Assembly (NCBI GenBank): GCA_947589255.1 | Contig: CANQAL010000003.1 | Span: 1-42,132 of the forward strand | Direction: 5' to 3' | Length of the DNA: 42,132 nt | Origin: Candidatus Gastranaerophilales bacterium | Lineage (GTDB): Bacteria; Cyanobacteriota; Vampirovibrionia; Gastranaerophilales; Gastranaerophilaceae | Part shown: positions 32,795-40,220 of the stretch, piece by piece | How positions within the stretch are numbered: the first letter of the stretch is position 1 | Layout: every line of letters begins with the position of its first letter | Notes under the pieces: generated by a model | What the model was told of the DNA's origin: nothing | The model's database searches: none | What the model saw: the letters and a program-made list of their open reading frames with translations, nothing else | Program-made: the position numbers and the translations under genes

Positions 32795-34681
32795 TTACAA
32801 ATTATTATAATTCTGCAAATAATCCCTAATTGTATTTGCATAACCGTAAGATATATCACTTGCGGTATTATTATTTCTATCGCTTGATCTTGAAACATTA
32901 TCTAAAAGTTCATAGGCATTTCCTTCATTCTTATATGCTTCTTGCAATACAACAAAAACAGCCTTTTGTACATTTTCAGGAAGAAGTTTAATCTCATCAA
33001 TAAATGAAGATATATCACCATAGTTCTGAATTAAATATAATAATTCAGTATTTGATAATTTTTTTCCATTTCGCAAATCAGAAATAGCTTGAAGTAACCC
33101 ATTAAAATCATTTCCGTAATTATTAGTTAATTCTGATATTCTATTTTCATCAATTCCATAATCTGAGGGACTATTTTTATCAGCAAATTGTTCAGATGAT
33201 TTAACTAAAACCTTTTCAGCCAATTCCGACGGATTATCTGTATATTCATATATAGCTTCCGTCAATGTAAGCATACCGTTTTCTTCGGGATTACGAAATC
33301 TTCTGTTTGTAATACTATTAATTTCATCTTGATTTTGTGCAGTATTAAGAACATTCACCCAAGCATTTATAATATTCGGAGTATCTTCCAACGTAAAACT
33401 ACCTCCGGGATTATAAACTGAATATCTTGAAACAAATGCATTCATATCACCATAAGTATATTTATCACGATTATTTGCAATTTCATTTAGTGTATCCGCA
33501 AAAAATTTATCCGACTTTTCAAAATAACTTTTTATAACCGATTTATTATCAATTTCTTTGTCATTATATATTATATTTAAAATTTTCATTTTATCCGAAA
33601 TTGAAACTTCTTCATCCGGTATAAGTTCTTCAATAATATGTTCAACATTATCAGGCTTTGTTGTATCAAAAACATATAAATAATCATTAAGATATGCTTG
33701 AGCAGATTTATTATCTGATACATCTCCTGTCAATTCTAAATTACCTGAAGGTTCCATTGTATTAACTTCTGACGGATTAGAATTGTTTGCAGGGTCATCT
33801 GTCTTTGCTTCTTGAGGTGATTTTACAGTACCGTTAATTATATCTTCCAAAGGAGGCAAAATAATTTTATCTCCGGGGTGAAGTGTTTTTTCTCCGCCGT
33901 TGGCCTCATAGATTGCATTTTTTAATGTATCCCAGCTAACATGTTTATCTGTTAAATCATATGAATTATATACAATATCCCATACACAGCCGTTTCTTGA
34001 ATGATCGCCCGTATATTTTTCAACATCCACATAATAATTACCATCATCGTCTTGTTTAACTTTACTCTCTTTTAAAAATGATGCTTTTATTTTATCTTCA
34101 TCACTTAAAGCGCCATTTTCAGGAGTTGTATTAGTGCTTGGAGTTGTACTTTCTTCTGCATCTACAGGATTAGCCGTATTATTTTCAGGTTCTTCCGTAT
34201 CATGTGCATCAAAAACATCAGGTGTTTCATCTAATGTTTCAGGCGCACCATCATCTACAACTTCAGTTTCATCATCTAATGTTTCGGGCTGATATACTTC
34301 ATCTGTATAACCTTGTGTTATACCTTCATTGGGGGTTTGTATAAACACGTCATCTATTGTAATATCAAATGCTTGTTCCAAATCTGTTTTGGATATGGAG
34401 CTCTGATTTCCATCAGGAGAATTAAAACTTAATAACATAAAATAATTATAAAAATCATCATAATTTTCCGGTTTTATATCTTCATGTGACTTACCATATT
34501 CAGCCAACAATTTATCCATAAACACATCATTTAAAACATTGCCGTATTCATCTTTTTCAGAATTGGAAAATATAGATGTAATTTCTTCTTTTGTATAATC
34601 TCTATCAATACCAAATTTCTTAACATATTCATTGAATGTATTAAGATAATAGTTATTATCTCCGGGAATTTGACTTGACAT
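32795..34681 (-). CDS. Large acidic protein with LysM-like domain, paralogue of the downstream gene
   Basis: 628 residues starting MSSQIPGDNNYY, no Sec signal. The N-terminal 110 residues are helical with a degenerate EF-hand-like loop near 87-100. Residues 115-195 are Asp/Glu/Thr/Pro low complexity. About 228-276 (GCVWDIVYNSYDLTD, WDTLKNAIYEANGG, LHPGDKIILP) fit a LysM domain, which binds peptidoglycan or chitin-type sugars. The C-terminal 300 residues (from about 328) align with the C-terminal half of the neighbouring 708-aa protein. A LysM without an export signal implies another export route or an intracellular use. The two genes are 88 bases apart on the same strand. The SD is AAGGAGT. 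Confidence 0.7.
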   Translation of the reverse strand: MSSQIPGDNNYYLNTFNEYVKKFGIDRDYTKEEITSIFSNSEKDEYGNVLNDVFMDKLLAEYGKSHEDIKPENYDDFYNYFMLLSFNSPDGNQSSISKTDLEQAFDITIDDVFIQTPNEGITQGYTDEVYQPETLDDETEVVDDGAPETLDETPDVFDAHDTEEPENNTANPVDAEESTTPSTNTTPENGALSDEDKIKASFLKESKVKQDDDGNYYVDVEKYTGDHSRNGCVWDIVYNSYDLTDKHVSWDTLKNAIYEANGGEKTLHPGDKIILPPLEDIINGTVKSPQEAKTDDPANNSNPSEVNTMEPSGNLELTGDVSDNKSAQAYLNDYLYVFDTTKPDNVEHIIEELIPDEEVSISDKMKILNIIYNDKEIDNKSVIKSYFEKSDKFFADTLNEIANNRDKYTYGDMNAFVSRYSVYNPGGSFTLEDTPNIINAWVNVLNTAQNQDEINSITNRRFRNPEENGMLTLTEAIYEYTDNPSELAEKVLVKSSEQFADKNSPSDYGIDENRISELTNNYGNDFNGLLQAISDLRNGKKLSNTELLYLIQNYGDISSFIDEIKLLPENVQKAVFVVLQEAYKNEGNAYELLDNVSRSSDRNNNTASDISYGYANTIRDYLQNYNNL

Positions 34682-34702
34682 TAAATTACTCCTTTTTACC
34701 TA

Positions 34703-34732
34703 TTTATAGAAAATATCGGTAAATTAGAGCAA
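34703..34732 (-). promoter_or_regulatory. Possible promoter of the LysM-like gene
   Basis: On the minus strand TTGCTC, 18 bases, TATAAA, ending 22 bases before the start codon. This would make the two paralogues a unit separate from glutamate synthase. Confidence 0.35.
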
Positions 34733-34767
34733 AAACTTTAATAAAAAAGTATTTTTGTAAATTTTTA

Positions 34768-35844
34768 TTAAGAAATTTCATTTCTGTTGGAAATTAATTC
34801 CCAAGCCTGTTTAGGGCAAACAGCCTCACAAATACCGCAACCGATACATGAGTTTTCATCTGATAAATATTGTTTATTATCTTCTTTTATAGCGGAATTA
34901 GGGCAGTTATTTAAACACATTTTACAGTCAACACATTTTTCGCTGTTCCAAACAGGTATATGAACTCTGCCGTCACCTGTAGCGGGAAGCGGATTAACTT
35001 TAAAATCGTCATGAATAAAATCGCCGAATATACCGCCATCAACCCACGATGTTTTTCTAAACTCAGCAACAGAAATTTTCTTTTTCTTTAACTCAGGCGG
35101 CATTGGCTCAATTTTGTGCCAAATTGAAAAATCCGTAAGTTCTGAATATAAATTACTTTTGTTAATTTTAGCGAGAAATTCAGAAAGTCCGTTTTTTAAA
35201 AATTCAATATCTTTATCATTTAATTCATTAATAACAACGCAATCGGCAATACCTGAGATTTTGCCACGTACATAAATTGTTCCGCCTACCATCCCAACAC
35301 ATGAGCGATTACCTAAAACCGAGTCAATTTCGTCACAATCCCAACCGCAAATAACAGCGATACCTCCGCCCATAAATTCAAAACCGAATGAGCCTGTATT
35401 TTTTAATACCCAAAATTCAGGCGGTTCAAATTTAGGGTCATGCTTCATTAGTGCGCCTGACCTTGTACCTACTCTGCCCGAAACAAATATTTTTCCGCCT
35501 GCGGCACAGTGAGAAGCAGTATCCCCGCAATCACCGTCTACAATTATTTCAGCTCCCGAATTTAACCAGCCCACATCAGCGGGTGCACTGCCTTCAACAT
35601 AAATGTGAGTGCCCTTTAATGCCATTGCACCGACCCTTTGCCCCGGGTTTGTAATTTTAAATTTTAATTCATCTCCGTCGCATATTGCCCAGGATGAACC
35701 CCCGATATTGTGCTGTCCGCAACCTTCTATTTCAAAATCGGTATACCCTTCTGAAATTTTTAAAGTTATTAATTGAAGGAGTTCTTGTGTAGACATCCTT
35801 TTATTTTCGTTTAACGTTTGTATTTTAATAACTTCTTTATTCAT
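34768..35844 (-). CDS. Glutamate synthase, GXGXG subunit with ferredoxin domain (archaeal-type split enzyme)
   Basis: 358 residues. Residues about 30-230 form the right-handed beta-helix GXGXG domain of the glutamate synthase large subunit (GALKG-type repeats: VGAMALKGTHIYVEGSA, DCGDTASHCAAGGKIFVSG, GSFGFEFMGGGIAVICG, GGTIYVRGKI). The C-terminal 60 residues hold two 4Fe-4S motifs (CVDCKMCLNNCP and CIGCGICEAVCP). Last of three co-directional genes that together replace one large GltB; 15 bases separate it from the synthase gene. Cytoplasmic. The ferredoxin domain suggests electron input from ferredoxin rather than a GltD subunit, which is not in the window. Confidence 0.9.
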   Translation of the reverse strand: MNKEVIKIQTLNENKRMSTQELLQLITLKISEGYTDFEIEGCGQHNIGGSSWAICDGDELKFKITNPGQRVGAMALKGTHIYVEGSAPADVGWLNSGAEIIVDGDCGDTASHCAAGGKIFVSGRVGTRSGALMKHDPKFEPPEFWVLKNTGSFGFEFMGGGIAVICGWDCDEIDSVLGNRSCVGMVGGTIYVRGKISGIADCVVINELNDKDIEFLKNGLSEFLAKINKSNLYSELTDFSIWHKIEPMPPELKKKKISVAEFRKTSWVDGGIFGDFIHDDFKVNPLPATGDGRVHIPVWNSEKCVDCKMCLNNCPNSAIKEDNKQYLSDENSCIGCGICEAVCPKQAWELISNRNEIS

Positions 35845-35859
35845 ACTTCTCTTTCATTT

Positions 35860-37488
35860 CTAACAGATATATTGTATATCAAGCCTGTTTGCAACGTGCT
35901 TATCAACCGTAATCAGTGCATCAGACCTTCCTATTGGCAATGACGAGTTACCGACAGGTCCCATTAATTTTTTAAGTTCCAAATCTGTTGCAATAAAATA
36001 GTTAACAATATTTTGGGCTGTTTCATCAATATCAAGCCTTTTAGTAAGGCATAAATCCTGAGTTGCAATACCGGCCGGACAAAGCCCTGAGTTACAAGCA
36101 TTACATCTGCCCGTATCATTACCGACACACCCTGCAATTTCAAGAAGCATTCTTCCCGTAAATACACCGTTTGCGCCAAGACAAATTAATTTAAAAGCAT
36201 CAGCGGCAAAACTGCCTGTCTGCCCAAGTCCTCCGCCCGCAAAAAGCGGAATTTCGCCCTGTCTGCCCTGATGAACAGCCGCAAGATAACAATCTCTTAA
36301 TTTAGATGTAATAGGGTGCCCCGTATGGTTTAATGATATTTCATGAGCTGCGCCCGTGCCTGCAGCTAAGCCGTCTAAGAAAAATCCGCCGACGATATTA
36401 TAAGGGTCTCGAAGCAGGTTATTATATACGGATACACTGGTAACTGATGCCGCCACCTTAATAGCTACGGGGACTTTAAAGTTAAATGCCGCATTCATTG
36501 ATAAGAACATCTTTTGAACACTCTCTTCAATAGAATATAAACCCTGATGAGTAGGCGGGCTTAAGAGGTCTGCTCGAGGTACTCCTCTTATTTCCTGAAC
36601 GTAGCGGGCAACTTTGCTTGCCATTAATAATCCGCCGTCGCCGGGTTTCGCTCCTTGTCCGATTTTTATTAATACACCCGCAGGATCTTCTATCATCTCA
36701 GGCATTGCCTGAACAATTCTGTTCCAGCCGAAATGCCCTGAAGCAATTTGAAGAATCATATATTTTACGTATTTTGATTTTAAAAGTCTTACGGGGATTC
36801 CGCCTTCACCCGTACACATTCTGACGGGCAACCCCATAACTTCATTTAAATAAGCGCAAGCAATAGCCATTGCCTCCCACATTCTCCAAGACACCGCTCC
36901 TATTGACATATCGCCCATTATAACAGGATATATCCACCTGTTTGGAGGAAGTTGTTTGGATAATTCCATCTTACCGTTTTCAGCATGAAGATCAAGCTTA
37001 TCGGCAGAAAGTATTCGTCCGAAAGGTGTTCTTAATTCAAATTTATGCCTTGCTGCATCAAGTGACGGATCGGTCATTTGCGAAATTCTTCCGATTTTAA
37101 TTTTATCTAACGTTCTTCCTTCGGTATTTAAGTTAGACCTTCCGCCTTTTTTTAAGGAATCTGCTTTTGCTGCTCTATATCTTACGGCATACTTATCATT
37201 AAAATTTCTTACCGCTTTAATTGCGCCATTCGGGCAAACTCTTGTACACATCCCGCACCCTACGCAGTGATGTTCAAAGGATATCTGCTGTTTTATAACA
37301 AGGATTTTTTCAAAAGCAGGTTTACTCACTCCGTTTGAAGGTTTTCTTCTTTGTTCAACTTTTGGTTTTATAGCGCCAAAAGAACAAGCCGCAGTACATT
37401 TACCGCACTGAATACATTTATTTTCATCGTATTCTATAATCCATGGTAAATCGTCTAAATGTAATTCGTTTATTTTTACTGCTGCCAT
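35860..37488 (-). CDS. Glutamate synthase, FMN/synthase subunit with N-terminal ferredoxin domain
   Basis: 542 residues. N-terminal two 4Fe-4S motifs (CIQCGKCTAAC near 25-35; CVGCGMCTRVC near 76-86), then the FMN-binding TIM barrel (about 150-520) that combines 2-oxoglutarate with ammonia to form glutamate. Seen: PVIMGDMSIGAVSWRMWEA, IGQGAKPGDGGLLMASKV, VPRADLLSPPTHQGLYSIE, and the cluster motif CNACNSGLCPAGIATQD. The start overlaps the end of the amidotransferase gene by 13 bases, typical for translational coupling. Confidence 0.94.
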   Translation of the reverse strand: MAAVKINELHLDDLPWIIEYDENKCIQCGKCTAACSFGAIKPKVEQRRKPSNGVSKPAFEKILVIKQQISFEHHCVGCGMCTRVCPNGAIKAVRNFNDKYAVRYRAAKADSLKKGGRSNLNTEGRTLDKIKIGRISQMTDPSLDAARHKFELRTPFGRILSADKLDLHAENGKMELSKQLPPNRWIYPVIMGDMSIGAVSWRMWEAMAIACAYLNEVMGLPVRMCTGEGGIPVRLLKSKYVKYMILQIASGHFGWNRIVQAMPEMIEDPAGVLIKIGQGAKPGDGGLLMASKVARYVQEIRGVPRADLLSPPTHQGLYSIEESVQKMFLSMNAAFNFKVPVAIKVAASVTSVSVYNNLLRDPYNIVGGFFLDGLAAGTGAAHEISLNHTGHPITSKLRDCYLAAVHQGRQGEIPLFAGGGLGQTGSFAADAFKLICLGANGVFTGRMLLEIAGCVGNDTGRCNACNSGLCPAGIATQDLCLTKRLDIDETAQNIVNYFIATDLELKKLMGPVGNSSLPIGRSDALITVDKHVANRLDIQYIC

Positions 37489-38582
37489 CTTTCCACCGCT
37501 AAATCATTATTTACTATAATTGTTTCCTTTTCATTAGGATATATATCTTTTGAAGTATCTCTATCAGCTAATACATCATTTATTCCCGTAACTTCCGATG
37601 TCATTATAACCGTATCTTCGGTTTGACCTATTACAACAGGTCTAAGTTTTTTGGAATCGCAGACACAAAGAAGTTCTCCATTAGGAAGAACCCCTAAAAT
37701 TGTGTTAGGCCCGTTTATTTCAAGATGAGATAACGAAGCTTTTATTCTTAAAAGTACATCTCTATCTTCTCTTTTTTCAATTTCTTCATACGGAAGAGGT
37801 GTTATTGTATGTTTATAATACTGAATAGGCCAATTTAATATCTTATTTACATAATGAAGTGTATATAAAAAGCACTGAGAATCGGATTCAAAGCCGATAT
37901 AACCTTTATATAAAGACTGCTGATAATCTCTGTTTTTTTCAAAAAAAGTATTTTCTCCGTTAGCTAAAATAGTATAACCTTCAAGAAAAAACGGATGAGC
38001 TGCATACCTTACAATATCATAATTAGTATTCTGCCTGCACTGCGCCGTAATGATTTTTGCGCATAAATCTTCATTTTCATCCCAAAGCCCGAAATATGTT
38101 CCTATATCTTTAGGACTTCCGATTTCTTTTAAAGTTAAAACATCGGGCCAAAATGAGTATATATAGCCTAAATTATCCTTTTCAAGCTCCCTTCTTAAAA
38201 GAAGTGTAGTATCAATTAAAAGTTCTTCTTTTTCTTCTTTTGTCGCATATTTATGGCTTTTTGGGTATTGAAATGTTTCAAAAATATAGTTTGGCATAGG
38301 CTCAATTTTTAAGCCTTTTTGATGATTAACCTCGGGCGCCCACTGCAAAACTCTGGTAAACCCCAGTTCATGAAGAATGTCTTCTGCTCTTCTTGTTCCT
38401 TCTACGGTTGCTGCCATAGAGAGTGTCGGAAGCTCTTTATGCGCACTAAAAATTCCGCCCAAATCCTGCATTACAAATGCAAACCCTGAATTATCATGTC
38501 CCTTTTGCTGGGAACGCATTAATTTTAGGGCTATCGACGGGTGTAAATATTTCTTTGATTTTATTGCGCCTATTCTACACAT
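37476..38582 (-). CDS. Glutamate synthase, class II glutamine amidotransferase subunit
   Basis: 368 residues. It begins MCRIGAIKSKK: the nucleophile Cys2 becomes N-terminal after Met removal, and QQKGHDNSGFAFVM is the family's R/K-G-x-D-(N/S)-x-G region. It releases ammonia from glutamine for the synthase subunit. The start is fixed by the need for Cys at position 2, yet AAAGGAG lies 18 bases upstream, much farther than usual. An out-of-frame ATG four bases earlier opens a three-codon ORF that overlaps the start. First gene of the operon. The upstream gap contains an imperfect palindrome shared with a divergent promoter. Confidence 0.92.
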   Translation of the reverse strand: MCRIGAIKSKKYLHPSIALKLMRSQQKGHDNSGFAFVMQDLGGIFSAHKELPTLSMAATVEGTRRAEDILHELGFTRVLQWAPEVNHQKGLKIEPMPNYIFETFQYPKSHKYATKEEKEELLIDTTLLLRRELEKDNLGYIYSFWPDVLTLKEIGSPKDIGTYFGLWDENEDLCAKIITAQCRQNTNYDIVRYAAHPFFLEGYTILANGENTFFEKNRDYQQSLYKGYIGFESDSQCFLYTLHYVNKILNWPIQYYKHTITPLPYEEIEKREDRDVLLRIKASLSHLEINGPNTILGVLPNGELLCVCDSKKLRPVVIGQTEDTVIMTSEVTGINDVLADRDTSKDIYPNEKETIIVNNDLAVERWQQ

Positions 38583-38637
38583 ACATTTGATATTTTCGTA
38601 CTCCTTTAAATATATGTCAAGTAATATTTTTCAAGTT

Positions 38638-38666
38638 TTGTTAACTTATGTTAAGCAAATTAAAAT
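38638..38666 (+). promoter_or_regulatory. Divergent promoter of the candidate small RNA, overlapped by an operator-like near-palindrome
   Basis: TTGTTA, 17-base spacer, TAAAAT on the plus strand. Across the -35 and spacer lies TTG-TTAAC-TTAT-GTTAAG-CAA (38638-38658), an inverted repeat apart from one extra base. The same site is upstream of the glutamate synthase start on the other strand, so one regulator could act on both. Confidence 0.5.
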
Positions 38667-38672
38667 AAAAGC

Positions 38673-38870
38673 GCAATTCCGAAAAAAAAAAATACTTTAT
38701 ATAAGAGTAGACAATATGAAAGGAAAACAAAAACAAAAAAACTGAGGCAATGTTAAGAGCAAAAAAATCAGGAATTTAATCACAACTGATTTAGAAAAAA
38801 AATTTTTTACTCTCTCTCTTAATATCCTCGTGTTTATTTGATGTTTGCAATACTTGCAAACATTTTTTTT
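38673..38870 (+). ncRNA. Candidate small RNA in the 319-base gap upstream of glutamate synthase
   Basis: About 198 bases from the predicted start (seven bases after the -10) to an intrinsic terminator. No long ORF; only two 9-codon ORFs (from 38716 and 38751). Two nested inverted repeats can form: TTAAGAG (38753-38759) with CTCTTAA (38816-38822), and inside it AAATCAG (38765-38771) with CTGATTT (38786-38792). No plus-strand gene lies between this and 40221, so the terminator needs a local transcript. Rfam family not recognised; 6S RNA considered but the fold does not fit obviously. Existence of the transcript is inferred. Confidence 0.5.
38841..38870 (+). terminator. Intrinsic terminator of the candidate small RNA
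   Basis: Perfect 10-bp stem ATGTTTGCAA / TTGCAAACAT with loop TAC, followed by eight T. On the minus strand there is no T-run, so it does not serve the U32-like gene. Confidence 0.88.
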
Positions 38871-38901
38871 ACGTATTTATTGAGTTCCAGACAAATAGAT
38901 A

Positions 38902-39999
38902 CTATTTTTTAAATTCAATTTTCACATGTTTTTTCAGTTCATCGGCACATTTATCGCAATAATTACATTCAACCCCGCATATTGATGAGCATAAATGTCC
39001 GTTTTTTATAAAATAATTTATATCGGTCAAATATGGTCTTATATCTTTTATTTTTGTTGTTACCTTATTTTTATAATAATTTAAATTACCATATTCTTCA
39101 TTCTCTATTTGTTTATAATCATCCACACCTTTTAAATATATCTCATATGCCTTCTTATTTCCTGTTTTGGTAAAAATATCATTATTTCTGCCCACAAGTT
39201 TAAATTTATTGAAACCCAATTCAGAGTATTTTTCAATTTCCCAAGGATATATCAAATTTGGGTTACATATACTTCTGTAACAATCATTAGAATACTTATT
39301 ACATACAGATAGAAAGAAAGTAGGATTGCAAATTTCATCTCTGCAATAATAAGCTTGTGTAAAAATCATAGGAATAGAAAAATTATGATGCATTCTTAAA
39401 GGACAAGAACGTATACAACCTTCATTTACCATCAATTCGATCTCGAGGTTAGGATTGATTTTTTTTAAATTCTTTAATAATTCAAAATTTTTATTACAAT
39501 CAAATGCAGGAACTATTTCCACAACTTCAGGAAACATTTCAAGAAATATAATATATTGTTTTAGTTGACAATATTCAAATGAAGTTGAGGCATATAACTT
39601 AAATTCAGGATAATTTTTTATTAAATATCCCATTAATTGGGTATTTGATACTCTTAATTTGTTACATCCCGCATCCTTAAGATTCTTCAAAAGTTTATCT
39701 AATTTTTCTAATTGTACATCTAACAGTTTGCTCTCTGATAAAAACGATTTCGGTGAATTCAACAAATAAACAAAATTTAATCCCTTTTCAAAAGTATACT
39801 TTATTAAATCCATCCAATAACCGGTATCCGTAATCGGATGTGAAGTTCTTGATTGCCCAAACCCCGGATTATCGGGACTATTAGCATGGAGAGCAAAATA
39901 CATTGAAGTGATTTTACTTTTTTCTACAACATGATTTATTGTTTCAATTTCATCTATCAACTCTTTTGTATACGGCATCGGGACCGAAAATTCAAACAT
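38902..39999 (-). CDS. Peptidase U32-family-like protein with extra C-terminal cysteine cluster
   Basis: 365 residues. The TIM-barrel layout and the segment ELMVNEGCIRSCPLRMHH match the U32 family (UbiU/UbiV, TrhP, RlhA), where such Cys residues bind a 4Fe-4S cluster; further Cys pairs are CRDEIC and CNKYSNDCYRSIC. Known members hydroxylate RNA or quinones, rather than act as simple proteases. The tail holds CSSICGVECNYCDKC, five cysteines that may hold a second cluster and which I do not know from the family. The ATG at 39999 has AGGAG five bases upstream; a GTG two codons earlier lies in that SD. Substrate unknown. Neighbours give no link. Confidence 0.75.
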   Translation of the reverse strand: MFEFSVPMPYTKELIDEIETINHVVEKSKITSMYFALHANSPDNPGFGQSRTSHPITDTGYWMDLIKYTFEKGLNFVYLLNSPKSFLSESKLLDVQLEKLDKLLKNLKDAGCNKLRVSNTQLMGYLIKNYPEFKLYASTSFEYCQLKQYIIFLEMFPEVVEIVPAFDCNKNFELLKNLKKINPNLEIELMVNEGCIRSCPLRMHHNFSIPMIFTQAYYCRDEICNPTFFLSVCNKYSNDCYRSICNPNLIYPWEIEKYSELGFNKFKLVGRNNDIFTKTGNKKAYEIYLKGVDDYKQIENEEYGNLNYYKNKVTTKIKDIRPYLTDINYFIKNGHLCSSICGVECNYCDKCADELKKHVKIEFKK

Positions 40000-40220
40000 A
40001 AACACTCCTTTTATAAAACCTTAAAACAAAAATTGTTTTTGTCTTGGCGAATTATAAAATTGATAAAATATATTTATTAGTAGAATAATACACGAATTAG
40101 CCTGGTTAAATCAATATTCAAATGTATTTCTGTAATATAAAAAAGCAATATTTTAGATAATTAAAAATCCTTGTTTGCATTAAAATAGCAAATTTTTATA
40201 TATCAGGGTTTAAAAGAAAT

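Noticed and set aside
38377-38745. 122-codon plus-strand ORF across the glutamate synthase start
   Set aside because: Antisense to the amidotransferase coding region for most of its length, no SD, and crosses the promoter of the candidate small RNA.
40006-40220. Regulatory content of the 215-base divergent gap
   Set aside because: AT-rich with several TATAAT-like strings but no convincing -35/-10 pair or repeat.
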